Translations under genes and position numbers: made by a program | Shown here: piece after piece, positions 39,152 through 48,506 of the stretch | Layout: every line of letters starts with the position of its first letter | Position numbering within the stretch: position 1 is the first letter of the stretch | Assembly (NCBI RefSeq): GCF_002055535.1 | Contig: NZ_LN831034.1 | Span: 930,001-994,000 of the forward strand | Direction: 5' to 3' | DNA: 64,000 nt | Source: Streptococcus pyogenes | Lineage (GTDB): Bacteria > Bacillota > Bacilli > Lactobacillales > Streptococcaceae | The notes under the pieces: generated by a model | Database searches by the model: none | What the model was told of the DNA's origin: nothing | Seen by the model: only the letters and a program-made list of their open reading frames with translations

Positions 39152-39460
39152 ATGGATATTAAACAAACTGCCGTTGCTGGTTCACTTGAATCAAGTGACC
39201 TAATGATTACAGTATCCCCTAATGACGAGCAAACCATTACAATAACCCTAGACAGTAGTGTTGAAAAACAATTTGGCAATCACATTCGTCAACTCATTCA
39301 TCAAACCCTAGTGAATTTGAAGGTGACGGCTGCTAAAGTAGAGGCTGTTGATAAAGGTGCATTAGATTGCACCATTCAAGCGAGAACCATCGCAGCTGTT
39401 CATCGCGCTGCTGGTATTGACCAATACGATTGGAAGGAGATTGACTCATGGAACGTTTAA
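39152..39460 (+). CDS. citD: Citrate lyase acyl carrier protein (gamma subunit)
   Basis: CitD carries the phosphoribosyl-dephospho-CoA arm on which acetyl and citryl groups are exchanged. The 102 residues start with [19 protein letters not shown], where Ser14 is the attachment residue. CitG (33510) and CitX (41863) make and load the arm. An AAGGAGGTAAA site precedes it. The gene overlaps citE by 13 bases. Confidence 0.95.
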   Translation: MDIKQTAVAGSLESSDLMITVSPNDEQTITITLDSSVEKQFGNHIRQLIHQTLVNLKVTAAKVEAVDKGALDCTIQARTIAAVHRAAGIDQYDWKEIDSWNV

Positions 39461-40335
39461 GAAGAACAATGATGTTTGTGCCTGGTGCCAATGCAGCCAT
39501 GCTTCGAGATGCTCCTTTATTTGGCGCTGATTCAATCATGTTTGACTTGGAAGATTCTGTTTCACTCAAAGAAAAAGACACCTCTAGAGCTCTCGTTCAT
39601 TTTGCGCTTAAAACTTTTGATTATTCAAGCGTTGAAACGGTTGTTCGTGTGAATGGTCTTGATTCTTGTGGGGCTTTAGACATCGAAGCTGTTGTTTTGG
39701 CAGGTGTCAACGTGATTCGTCTTCCAAAAACAGAGACTGCTCAAGATATTATTGATGTGGAGGCTGTTATTGAACGTGTCGAACGCGAGAACAGCATTGA
39801 AGTTGGTCGCACACGTATGATGGCAGCCATTGAATCAGCCGAAGGTGTCCTAAATGCTCGTGAGATTGCCAAAGCTTCTAAGCGCTTGATTGGTATTGCT
39901 CTTGGAGCAGAAGACTATGTCACGAATATGAAAACGCGTCGTTACCCAGATGGTCAAGAATTATTCTTTGCTCGTAGCATGATTTTACACGCTGCTCGTG
40001 CTGCTGGAATTGCTGCCATTGATACTGTTTATTCTGATGTCAATAATACCGAAGGGTTCCAAAACGAAGTTCGCATGATCAAACAGTTAGGATTTGATGG
40101 TAAATCGGTCATCAACCCTCGCCAAATTCCTCTGGTCAATGAGATTTATACCCCAACAAAAAAAGAAATTGACCATGCCAAACAAGTCATCTGGGCAATT
40201 CGTGAAGCTGAAAGCAAAGGCTCTGGCGTTATTTCCTTAAATGGAAAAATGGTTGATAAACCAATCGTTGAACGTGCAGAACGTGTGATTGCCCTAGCAA
40301 CAGCAGCAGGTGTTTTATCTGAGGAGGATATTTAA
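39448..40335 (+). CDS. citE: Citrate lyase beta subunit (citryl-ACP lyase)
   Basis: CitE cleaves citryl-ACP into oxaloacetate and acetyl-ACP. The 295-residue TIM barrel has [18 protein letters not shown] at the start, the metal-binding DLEDSV, and the [16 protein letters not shown] segment with its Glu. ALGAEDYV closes the active site. It overlaps citD and is followed by citF after two bases, so the three lyase subunits are made together. Confidence 0.95.
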   Translation: MERLRRTMMFVPGANAAMLRDAPLFGADSIMFDLEDSVSLKEKDTSRALVHFALKTFDYSSVETVVRVNGLDSCGALDIEAVVLAGVNVIRLPKTETAQDIIDVEAVIERVERENSIEVGRTRMMAAIESAEGVLNAREIAKASKRLIGIALGAEDYVTNMKTRRYPDGQELFFARSMILHAARAAGIAAIDTVYSDVNNTEGFQNEVRMIKQLGFDGKSVINPRQIPLVNEIYTPTKKEIDHAKQVIWAIREAESKGSGVISLNGKMVDKPIVERAERVIALATAAGVLSEEDI

Positions 40336-40337
40336 AG

Positions 40338-41870
40338 ATGGTAACAAATAAACTCGGTAGAGATATTCCTCAACCATACGCCGACCAATACGGTGTCTTT
40401 GAAGGAGAACTCGCAAATATCAAACAGTATGACGAATCAAGTCGCCGTATTAAACCAGTTAAGCCTGGAGATTCTAAATTACTAGGATCTGTTCGTGAAG
40501 CGATTGAAAAAACAGGTTTAACAGATGGCATGACCATTTCTTTCCACCACCATTTCCGTGAAGGGGATTTCATTATGAATATGGTCTTGGAGGAAATTGC
40601 CAAAATGGGCATTAAAAACCTGTCTATTGCCCCAAGTTCCATCGCTAATGTACATGAGCCTTTGATTGATCACATCAAAAATGGTGTGGTCACTAACATC
40701 ACTTCATCTGGTCTTCGTGACAAAGTAGGGGCAGCCATCTCAGAAGGACTAATGGAAAATCCTGTGGTTATTCGCTCCCATGGTGGTCGCGCTCGTGCCA
40801 TTGCTAGTGGGGATATCCATATTGATGTTGCCTTTCTGGGCGCCCCAAGTTCAGATGCTTACGGAAATGTTAATGGGACAAAAGGGAAAGCAACCTGTGG
40901 TTCTTTGGGCTATGCCATGATTGATGCCAAATATGCGGATCAGGTGGTTATCTTGACAGATAATTTGGTTCCTTATCCTAATACCCCAATCAGCATTCCT
41001 CAAACAGATGTTGACTATGTGGTAACAGTGGATGCTATCGGAGATCCTCAAGGAATCGCCAAAGGGGCAACTCGTTTTACGAAAAATCCTAAAGAACTCT
41101 TAATTGCAGAATACGCCGCTAAAGTAATCACCAACTCTCCTTATTTTAAAGAAGGATTCTCTTTCCAAACTGGAACAGGTGGCGCTTCTTTGGCAGTAAC
41201 CCGTTTCATGCGTGAAGCTATGATTAAAGAAAATATCAAAGCTAGCTTTGCTCTTGGTGGTATTACCAATGCTATGGTGGAGTTGCTCGAAGAAGAACTG
41301 GTTGAAAAAATTCTTGATGTCCAAGACTTTGATCACCCATCAGCTGTTTCTCTTGGTAAGCATGCTGAACATTATGAAATTGATGCCAACATGTATGCCT
41401 CACCTTTGAGCAAGGGTGCTGTTATCAATCAATTAGACACTTGTATTTTATCAGCCCTTGAAGTTGATACTAACTTCAATGTTAATGTGATGACAGGATC
41501 TGACGGCGTGATTCGTGGCGCTTCTGGAGGACACTGCGACACTGCCTTTGCGGCTAAGATGAGTTTGGTTATTTCACCACTTATCCGCGGACGCATCCCA
41601 ACTTTTGTAGATGAGGTTAATACGGTCATTACACCAGGAACAAGTGTCGATGTGATCGTCACAGAAGTGGGAATTGCCATTAACCCAAATCGTCAAGACT
41701 TAGTAGACCATTTCAAATCCCTCAATGTGCCACAATTTAGTATTGAGGAGCTAAAAGAGAAGGCTTACGCCATCGTTGGCACACCTGAGCGTATTCAATA
41801 TGGTGATAAGGTTGTTGCTCTTATTGAATACCGTGACGGTAGCCTCATGGATGTGGTTTACAATGTGTAA
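40338..41870 (+). CDS. citF: Citrate lyase alpha subunit (citrate:acetyl-ACP transferase)
   Basis: CitF exchanges acetyl for citrate on the ACP thioester. The 510-residue protein has the family blocks [45 protein letters not shown], and [16 protein letters not shown]. The C-terminal [19 protein letters not shown] segment follows. It is complete and of usual length. A GAGGAGGATATTTAAAG site lies before the ATG. It overlaps citX by 8 bases. Confidence 0.95.
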   Translation: MVTNKLGRDIPQPYADQYGVFEGELANIKQYDESSRRIKPVKPGDSKLLGSVREAIEKTGLTDGMTISFHHHFREGDFIMNMVLEEIAKMGIKNLSIAPSSIANVHEPLIDHIKNGVVTNITSSGLRDKVGAAISEGLMENPVVIRSHGGRARAIASGDIHIDVAFLGAPSSDAYGNVNGTKGKATCGSLGYAMIDAKYADQVVILTDNLVPYPNTPISIPQTDVDYVVTVDAIGDPQGIAKGATRFTKNPKELLIAEYAAKVITNSPYFKEGFSFQTGTGGASLAVTRFMREAMIKENIKASFALGGITNAMVELLEEELVEKILDVQDFDHPSAVSLGKHAEHYEIDANMYASPLSKGAVINQLDTCILSALEVDTNFNVNVMTGSDGVIRGASGGHCDTAFAAKMSLVISPLIRGRIPTFVDEVNTVITPGTSVDVIVTEVGIAINPNRQDLVDHFKSLNVPQFSIEELKEKAYAIVGTPERIQYGDKVVALIEYRDGSLMDVVYNV

Positions 41871-42441
41871 AGACACTTATTTTTCAGGCGAAGCTATCCA
41901 ACTTAGTGATATGTTAAGAGCCCGCGAAGAAAGAGCTCTGCGTCAGCTGCATTTATTAAAGGAGTACCCAGAAGGTAGCTTATTATCGGTCACCATGAAT
42001 ATCCCTGGACCAATTAAAACCTCTCCTAAACTTCTTGAAGCTTTTGATATAGTGATTAAGGCCATTCAAACTGCCTTAGCTGACGATAAGATTTGTTACC
42101 AGTTGCGATTACTGCCTACAACGGGTTATGAGTATTACCTCATCACAAGTCTACCTAGCCGCGACCTGAAGTTAAAAATGATAGCCTTAGAGACAGAGTT
42201 GCCAATAGGTCGTCTCATGGATTTAGATGTCTTGGTCTTGCAAAATGATCTGCCTCATTCAATTAGCAGAACCGTATTAGGAGGCTCCCCTAGGCAATGT
42301 TTTATCTGTTCTAAAGAGGCCAAAGTCTGCGGTCGCCTACGTAAGCACAGTGTCGAGGAGATGCAGACTGCTATTTCAAAATTACTCCATTCATTTTTCA
42401 ATAAAGACAACCAATCATCGTCATCAGATAAGACAGGTTGA
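41863..42441 (+). CDS. citX: Apo-citrate lyase phosphoribosyl-dephospho-CoA transferase
   Basis: CitX attaches the prosthetic group made by CitG to Ser14 of CitD. With ATG 41863, overlapping the citF stop in ATGTGTAA, it has 192 residues. It begins before the conserved [21 protein letters not shown] block; GRLMDLDVL and [18 protein letters not shown] (with three Cys) follow. An ATG at 41851 is an alternative that would add four residues. Confidence 0.92.
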   Translation: MCKDTYFSGEAIQLSDMLRAREERALRQLHLLKEYPEGSLLSVTMNIPGPIKTSPKLLEAFDIVIKAIQTALADDKICYQLRLLPTTGYEYYLITSLPSRDLKLKMIALETELPIGRLMDLDVLVLQNDLPHSISRTVLGGSPRQCFICSKEAKVCGRLRKHSVEEMQTAISKLLHSFFNKDNQSSSSDKTG

Positions 42442-42455
42442 TGAGGAGAACAATT

Positions 42456-43850
42456 ATGACGAAAATCCGTATAACGGAAACAGTTTTACGTGATGGTCAA
42501 CAAAGTCAGATTGCCACACGTATGACAACCAAGGAAATGATTCCTATTCTCGAAACGCTAGACAATGCTGGTTATCATGCCCTTGAAATGTGGGGAGGAG
42601 CAACCTTTGATTCCTGCCTACGCTTTTTAAATGAAGACCCTTGGGAACGGCTAAGAGCCATCCGTAAAGCAGTGAAAAAGACTAAACTTCAGATGCTCTT
42701 ACGCGGACAAAACCTTCTTGGATATCGCAATTATGCTGACGATGTGGTCAGATCCTTTATTCAAAAATCCATTGAAAATGGGATTGATATTGTCCGTATT
42801 TTCGATGCTTTAAACGACCCACGCAACTTGCAAACAGCTGTTTCAGCGACTAAAAAATTTGGAGGGCATGCTCAAGTTGCCATTTCTTACACGACAAGTC
42901 CGGTACATACCATTGACTACTTTGTTGAATTGGCGAAAGCTTACCAAGCTATCGGAGCGGACTCCATTTGTATCAAAGACATGGCTGGTGTCTTAACTCC
43001 TGAAATAGGTTACCAATTGGTCAAATGTATCAAGGAGAATACAACTATCCCTCTTGAGGTTCATACCCATGCTACCAGTGGTATTTCAGAAATGACTTAC
43101 TTAAAAGTAGCAGAAGCAGGAGCTGATATTATTGATACGGCGATTTCCTCTTTTTCAGGGGGAACCAGTCAGCCTGCCACAGAGTCAATGGCGATTGCCT
43201 TGACGGATTTAGGCTTTGACACAGGCTTGGATATGCAAGAGGTGGCCAAAGTTGCAGAATATTTCAACACTATTCGTGACCACTATCGAGAAATAGGGAT
43301 TTTAAATCCTAAAGTCAAAGATACTGAGCCAAAAACATTGATTTACCAAGTTCCAGGTGGCATGCTATCAAACCTATTGAGCCAATTAACCGAGCAAGGC
43401 CTAACTGATAAATACGAAGAAGTCTTAGCAGAAGTACCTAAAGTAAGGGCTGATCTTGGGTATCCGCCACTCGTAACGCCATTATCACAAATGGTTGGCA
43501 CACAGGCCTTGATGAATATCATCTCAGGGGAACGTTACAAGGTAGTTCCAAATGAAATCAAAGACTATGTTCGAGGGCTATACGGTCAATCACCAGCGCC
43601 ATTAGCAGAAGGTATCAAAGAGAAAATCATTGGTGACGAAGCAGTTATTACTTGCAGACCAGCCGACCTAATCGAGCCTCAAATGATTTATCTACGTGAC
43701 GAGATTGCTCCATACGCTCATTCAGAAGAAGACGTGTTAAGCTATGCAAGCTTCCCGCAACAAGCTAGAGATTTCTTGGGACGCCGTGAAGATCCTTTCT
43801 ATGATGTTCCGGTTCAAGAAGTTACTGTACAACTGGACATTCAAGACTAA
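42456..43850 (+). CDS. oadA: Oxaloacetate decarboxylase alpha subunit, module 2
   Basis: This is the second 5S-type carboxyltransferase, 464 residues, with RITETVLRDGQQSQIATR, SICIKDMAG and LEVHTHATSG. ATG 42456 is chosen because TGAGGAGAACA lies at proper distance; in-frame starts at 42438 and 42441 overlap that site. Like the module 1 copy it has no biotinyl domain. It ends the citrate lyase operon, so it is the copy that directly uses the oxaloacetate released by CitE. The operon ends at a bidirectional hairpin. Confidence 0.92.
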   Translation: MTKIRITETVLRDGQQSQIATRMTTKEMIPILETLDNAGYHALEMWGGATFDSCLRFLNEDPWERLRAIRKAVKKTKLQMLLRGQNLLGYRNYADDVVRSFIQKSIENGIDIVRIFDALNDPRNLQTAVSATKKFGGHAQVAISYTTSPVHTIDYFVELAKAYQAIGADSICIKDMAGVLTPEIGYQLVKCIKENTTIPLEVHTHATSGISEMTYLKVAEAGADIIDTAISSFSGGTSQPATESMAIALTDLGFDTGLDMQEVAKVAEYFNTIRDHYREIGILNPKVKDTEPKTLIYQVPGGMLSNLLSQLTEQGLTDKYEEVLAEVPKVRADLGYPPLVTPLSQMVGTQALMNIISGERYKVVPNEIKDYVRGLYGQSPAPLAEGIKEKIIGDEAVITCRPADLIEPQMIYLRDEIAPYAHSEEDVLSYASFPQQARDFLGRREDPFYDVPVQEVTVQLDIQD

Positions 43851-43918
43851 CAGAGAATGACTAATCCTCTTAACCATTAATCTCCTTGGTGAAACGCATT
43901 TGCTGTAAGAACAATACC

Positions 43919-43956
43919 AAAAACCTACCTGATTTTGATAATCAGATAGGTTTTTT
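43919..43956. terminator. Bidirectional terminator between oadA module 2 and citC
   Basis: AAAAACCTACCTGAT and ATCAGATAGGTTTTT pair (one mismatch) with A and T runs on both sides, between convergent genes. Confidence 0.85.
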
Positions 43957-43959
43957 ATC

Positions 43960-45012
43960 TTAGTAATGTTTGACAGATGAAGTGGCTTGTATCTTTTTAA
44001 TAATGGGTTGGGCTTCTAGCGAACAAAAATAATCTAAAGACGTTTTGGGAAGGAGTTTTGCCAGAAGGTCCCAATCATTATCTTTCAATGCCTGCCTAGC
44101 CGTTGAGGCACTGATAGGATCTTGCTGCTGATTGATAGCTTTCCTTGGCAAAATATCTAGGAGGATACCAGCTTGCTGCAACTGCTCTGCCATAATTTCA
44201 TTGTAAATAGCAGTTACTCGGCTGGTTGGCTCTTCTCCAACGTATCTTTTTGTAATCTGTAAGGTTTGAGCAATCTTTAGAAAAATAGCAGTATCCAGCA
44301 AAGCTTGGCTCTTAATCACGTCATTGTCTTCTTTTTGGAAATAGGCTGGGAAAGTCGCTTGGCTAATCAAATAAGGACCTGTTTCATGATATATGACATT
44401 ATCAAGATGAGCTAGACCTTCTTGAATCAACCTCTTTCTCACCGAAAAAGGAATTAGACTGCGGTCTTCACTGACCATAAACAGATGAACCCAATCATTT
44501 TCTCTTGCAGCTTTCTCTACTAAAAATTGATGCCCTAAGGTAAAGGGGTTAGCGTTGATAACAATAGCAGCGACTTTACCAGGTGTTTGCTCAGGCTTAT
44601 TAAGTGTCATCAGATAATCTTGAAAACCAGTTTTTTTATTTTCCAAGAAACTGATGTGATTGTCGATATGGACAATTTCAGTAAAACCAAGATCTTTGAA
44701 AAAAGCAGCAGAAGAGGTCTTCGTATAAACAAAAAGATGATAGTTGCCAAGGGCATATTCTTCATCAATGAGATGACTCACAATCCTATTAAGAAGTCCT
44801 TCACCTTGATAGGCACTGGATACGCAAAGACAGCGCAAGCTATTTCCAAAGTAAGAACCGGTAGCAATCACATCATTTTGCGCATTCATGATGGCACAAG
44901 TATAATCTAAATGAGCATCCAAACGAATACCTTCTTGATGAAGCAGGTTCTTTACACTAGCCATTGTCGTTTTATCTGAAGGAAAGACTTTTGAAATAGT
45001 GTAGTAAGGCAT
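43960..45012 (-). CDS. citC: [Citrate (pro-3S)-lyase] ligase
   Basis: CitC acetylates the prosthetic group of citrate lyase using acetate and ATP, switching the lyase on. The 350 residues have an N-terminal GNAT-like domain (SAYQGEGLLNRIVSHLID). A nucleotidyltransferase domain follows, with INANPFTLGHQFLVEKAA, the HxGH-type motif, and SASTARQALK (ISxSxxR-type). It is transcribed convergently to the lyase operon, unlike in Enterococcus where citC is inside it. Loss of this gene would leave the lyase inactive; here it is intact. Confidence 0.93.
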   Translation of the reverse strand: MPYYTISKVFPSDKTTMASVKNLLHQEGIRLDAHLDYTCAIMNAQNDVIATGSYFGNSLRCLCVSSAYQGEGLLNRIVSHLIDEEYALGNYHLFVYTKTSSAAFFKDLGFTEIVHIDNHISFLENKKTGFQDYLMTLNKPEQTPGKVAAIVINANPFTLGHQFLVEKAARENDWVHLFMVSEDRSLIPFSVRKRLIQEGLAHLDNVIYHETGPYLISQATFPAYFQKEDNDVIKSQALLDTAIFLKIAQTLQITKRYVGEEPTSRVTAIYNEIMAEQLQQAGILLDILPRKAINQQQDPISASTARQALKDNDWDLLAKLLPKTSLDYFCSLEAQPIIKKIQATSSVKHY

Positions 45013-45100
45013 TTCTTCTCCTTATCTTTAATTTTATTGAATCATAACATAACTTAGTACCAAAACAGGCTGATCTATCTAAAGGCAACTCTGTTTTTTA

Positions 45101-45583
45101 TCAACGCCATTTTTTAAAAGGAAATCGAATGTGTTTGACAGACTCAAAAGTATCAGCGATTTTTTGATTGCGTTCCACAGTCCGCAAGTTTTCTTGGTCT
45201 AATAAGTCTTGACTTTTTTCCAAAACATCAACAGTAATGTAGTAGAGTTTGATCAGGCTTCCTATCTTATATTTACCAGATTTTGGAGACATAGCAACCA
45301 CTTCATTGAGATTACTATGAAGCCATTTTTTATGAGGCTTAGCAGGTATAGTGGCTACTACAAAGCCAAGTTGTTCCAAATGAGCTTGTGCCTGATCAAC
45401 AGGAAGATTAATCACATCATTTATCGTGCGTAATTGCATCTCTTTTTCATGTTTTTGTTCCATACGTTTTTCGATAATTGGTCGACTGTTATCAATCGTT
45501 TTTCCAATAATTTCAGTAGTGTCAGGAACAATTGACATCAGTTTCCCAACTACTCCTAGAGCTTTTCTTATTCTCTTTGGCAT
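45101..45583 (-). CDS. PASTA-domain-like protein, no membrane segment
   Basis: The 160-residue protein has a basic N-terminus. A domain at about residues 53-118 follows the PASTA pattern: VINLPVDQAQAHLEQLGFVV, a strand, AMSPKSGKYKIGSLIKLYYI. PASTA domains normally sit outside the membrane on Ser/Thr kinases and penicillin-binding proteins. Here no signal peptide or membrane helix is visible, so it is presumably cytoplasmic. It follows an AGGAG-type site, is transcribed alone and lies near the replication terminus. The function is unknown. Confidence 0.65.
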   Translation of the reverse strand: MPKRIRKALGVVGKLMSIVPDTTEIIGKTIDNSRPIIEKRMEQKHEKEMQLRTINDVINLPVDQAQAHLEQLGFVVATIPAKPHKKWLHSNLNEVVAMSPKSGKYKIGSLIKLYYITVDVLEKSQDLLDQENLRTVERNQKIADTFESVKHIRFPFKKWR

Positions 45584-46250
45584 CTTTTATCTCCTCAAGT
45601 CGTTTCTTTTTATTATAACAAAATGTCTAAAAATAGTATGCGATAAACCTTGTTCTAAAAGGTTAAATAGATCAATTCAAGGAAAAAATAGGAGGGGATC
45701 CGACAAAAAAACACAAAGATTCTAAAAAAGTCAAGCTATTTTAGTTTAGCCTTTGTCAATCGTATCAGTTCAAATAGAAAATACAAGTTTTGACAAGAAT
45801 TTATTTATGTAACAAACTGTGTTTTTGATTCTTTAGTCTATCTAACGATAATGTTATCTGATTCTTGTTTTCAACCAATTGATGTTAAAGAAGCTGTCTT
45901 CATGATTCTCTAATATTCCTTCAATTTTAGCTTTATATTACTCTAAGTTATCAGTAATGACATTAAGTAGTTTAACAAGAATAATCCTAAAAGCTACTTT
46001 ACAAAATAACGTATTATCATACTAAATAAAAGTACTGACATACTAAAAACAGGCTTATCTCATCTTTTTGATGAGAACCCTACTAGATTTAATCTATAAA
46101 CATCACAAAAAAGTCATTCAAAGAAGGGACAAAGTTAGCAGTAATATTCCTTTTTCTAAGTGGCTTGAGTAGTTTGGAAAACGGCCTGACACCAAACTGT
46201 CACGGTTAATAGTAGCCATCTATTAAAGTTAATTTTGAAGCTATTTTTAT
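45584..46250. other. Non-coding gap near the terminus
   Basis: About 670 AT-rich bases without a convincing gene. Many stops in all frames; a small hairpin CTCATC-TTTTT-GATGAG near 46060. No recognisable mobile element or RNA family was seen. Confidence 0.6.
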
Positions 46251-46288
46251 CTTTAATGTTACATAAAAACAATTATGTAACATTAAAG
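46251..46288. repeat. 16-bp inverted repeat over the xerS stop
   Basis: CTTTAATGTTACATAA and its exact complement flank AAACAA. It overlaps the xerS stop codon. There is no clear T run on the minus strand, so it is not a classical terminator. Confidence 0.7.
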
Positions 46289-47353
46289 GTTATCTAAAGC
46301 ATTTTTTTGCTCATCATTGACAATATGGGTATAAAGATCCGTGACTTGAGTAGAGGAATGGCCTAATTGATGACTAACTAACACCTGAGATTTAGTAGCA
46401 TCATATAGTCTTGTCGCTAGCGTATGACGCAATTTGTGAGGAGTCACACGAATTTTAAAATCCTCAGAGTACTTGCCAACCATCTTTTCTATACTAGAAG
46501 CATCCATTCGATTTGGAACGCCACGGTATTCTGTTAAAAAGAAAGCAAGATCCTGTTTTTCAGCCTTGTAACGTCTCTGACGAACAGCTAAATAAGACTC
46601 CAAATAACCTTTCGCAAAACCTGCTACATTGACTGAATCACGTTTTCCGCCTTTGCGAATAACTTCGATAATCATCATATTTAGATTGACATCTTTTAAA
46701 TCAAGATTCACTGCTTCAGACAAACGAACACCAGAAGCAAGTAGTAGAGCAATAATAGCCAAATCCCTCTCCTTATTTTTACGGAAAGAAGATTTGGCAC
46801 GATTAGACAATTTTTGCTCATATTCCTTATCCACATAATCCAAGAAAGCTAGAGTTTCATCACCTAAAAACAGTTTCTGCTTAATATTTTCCGCTCTGGA
46901 AGCCAGGGTTTCTTTTTTCTTTTTTGTTGACACTTTTTTCATAACATTCCGATAAAAATAAGGCTCCCCTTGGTCATTTTCAACCTCTTCAGTCAAGTAC
47001 TTGTAAAGGCTTGATAAGGCAGACAAGGTCCGATTAATAGTGGTTTGAGAAAGCCCCTCTTTGGTGGAATAGGTGTTGAGAGAAGGTCGTTCCCGCAAAT
47101 AAAGCACAAAGGCCTCTAAATCCTTCTTGGTAAGGTGCTCAAGCGTGCTCAAGTCAATATCAGCAATCTTTGGCGCCTGCGTTAAATCAGCATCCATCAG
47201 CCAATCAAAAAAGCGTTTGTATTCTTTTAAATACTCATATAAGGTGGTAAAGCTGTATGGAACAGCTAATTTGGATTGGTAATAATCTAAAACATACCAG
47301 GGCATGATAGCCTTGTAGGTTTCAATTTTTTCTAGTAATAATTCGCGTCTCAT
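46283..47353 (-). CDS. xerS: Tyrosine recombinase XerS
   Basis: XerS is the single Xer recombinase of streptococci. With FtsK it resolves chromosome dimers at dif_SL. With ATG 47353 the protein has 356 residues, the usual length; an in-frame ATG at 47389 would add 12. The catalytic pattern is present: Arg in [23 protein letters not shown] and the nucleophile Tyr in VTDLYTHI. The dif_SL-like site lies about 120 bases upstream of the start, the arrangement described for this system. Confidence 0.95.
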
Positions 47354-47469
47354 ATCATCATAATTCCTTAACAATAACAATTTTTTCAAAAATGAATTTT
47401 CGTAAATTGTCTCATGTATTTTATGACATTCATTCTCTACAAGAGCAGTATATCACACCTATAAATATT

Positions 47470-47500
47470 TTTCAAGAAAATTACAGTTTTTCGGAAAGAT
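47470..47500 (-). other. dif_SL-like chromosome dimer resolution site
   Basis: The minus strand reads ATCTTTCCGAAAAACTG followed by TAATTTTCTTGAAA, 31 bases. This agrees, as I recall it, with the published dif_SL consensus at nearly every position. The location beside xerS supports it. It marks the replication terminus region. Confidence 0.88.
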
Positions 47501-47757
47501 GTTACGAGACAGATCTCTTTTTTACAGATACTAACATCACTTCTTTTAGATTCAGTAATAATTTACTATCATTATTTTAGTAACTTCAGGCACAGAATTT
47601 GTTTAGCTCAGAACTAAATGATAATTTTATCTTTAAAGTAATTAACTCTTTATCAGATATAGACCTGCTAGTACACGAATCTAGTCGCTATGTTTTAGGT
47701 GTTCCCCCTTTTTGACAGTGTTACTATCACATGAATTAATTGTAGAAAATGTTACAC

Positions 47758-47786
47758 TTGCTTTCGTTTTATTTTTTTGATACTAT
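47758..47786 (+). promoter_or_regulatory. Promoter of the HdiR-like gene
   Basis: TTGCTT and TACTAT are 17 bases apart. The -10 abuts the palindrome at 47786-47809. Confidence 0.65.
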
Positions 47787-47809
47787 TAGTAAAGTTATAA
47801 CTTTACTAA
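47786..47809. promoter_or_regulatory. 24-bp perfect palindrome, probable operator
   Basis: TTAGTAAAGTTA is followed directly by its exact reverse complement, with no spacer. It spans the end of the -10 and the expected transcription start of the regulator gene, 12 bases before its ATG, so autorepression is likely. Confidence 0.8.
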
Positions 47810-47821
47810 AGGAGCTACCAA

Positions 47822-48388
47822 ATGTTTTCTGGACATCAACTAAAAACAGCACGATTATCAAAGGGAATAACTCAATCAGAATTGGGAAGATTGTTGCATG
47901 TCAATAAAATGACAATATCTAATAAAGAAAAAGTAATTGGCTATTCAGAGCGATTGTTAAATCATCAAATAGACAAAAAATCTAAAGATCTCATAGATAA
48001 ACCATCACAATTATATGCTTATCGGGTCTATGAAAGTTTATCTGCTGGTACTGGTTACTCCTATTTTGGTGATGGTAACTTTGATGTTGTCTTTTACGAT
48101 GAACAATTAGAATACGATTTTGCGTCTTGGGTTTTTGGAGATTCTATGGAGCCAACTTATTTAAATGGTGAAGTTGTTCTTATAAAACAAAATAGTTTTG
48201 ATTACGATGGAGCAATTTATGCAGTCGAATGGGATGGGCAAACATATATCAAAAAGGTATTTCGTGAAGATGAGGGATTACGTCTAGTGTCCTTAAATAA
48301 AAAATATTCTGATAAGTTTGCTCCCTATAGCGAAGAACCTCGCATTATTGGCAAAATTATCGCTAATTTTAGGCCCTTAGAAATTTAA
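47822..48388 (+). CDS. HdiR/LexA-like SOS regulator with shortened HTH-linker region
   Basis: The 188-residue protein has an N-terminal Cro/CI helix-turn-helix (GITQSELGRLLHVNKMTISN, residues 15-34). A C-terminal S24 self-cleaving domain follows with an Ala75-Gly76 cleavage site, Ser108 (FGDSMEPT) and Lys144/145. HdiR-type regulators repress genes until RecA-stimulated self-cleavage. Normal relatives have about 230 residues. Here TISN is followed at once by KEKVIGYSE, so the rest of the HTH domain and its linker (about 40 residues) seem absent. DNA binding may be weakened or lost. AAAGGAGCTACCAA precedes ATG. Confidence 0.8.
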   Translation: MFSGHQLKTARLSKGITQSELGRLLHVNKMTISNKEKVIGYSERLLNHQIDKKSKDLIDKPSQLYAYRVYESLSAGTGYSYFGDGNFDVVFYDEQLEYDFASWVFGDSMEPTYLNGEVVLIKQNSFDYDGAIYAVEWDGQTYIKKVFREDEGLRLVSLNKKYSDKFAPYSEEPRIIGKIIANFRPLEI

Positions 48389-48478
48389 GTTAGATTGATA
48401 ATGAACTCATCATGGTATGTAACACGGTCTTCCGTAATTTTAATAATCTTGTATACAAGATAAATGAATTTCACATCA

Positions 48479-48506
48479 AAAAGAGACGAAAATTTTCGTC
48501 TCTTTT
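48479..48506. terminator. Bidirectional terminator between HdiR-like gene and ffh
   Basis: AAAAGAGACGAAAATTTTCG continues into its exact complement, a 28-base palindrome with A and T ends; it overlaps the ffh stop. Confidence 0.85.

Noticed and set aside
45584-46250. Mobile element or phage remnant near the terminus
   Set aside because: No terminal repeats, integrase or transposase fragments were seen; xerS is the housekeeping recombinase.
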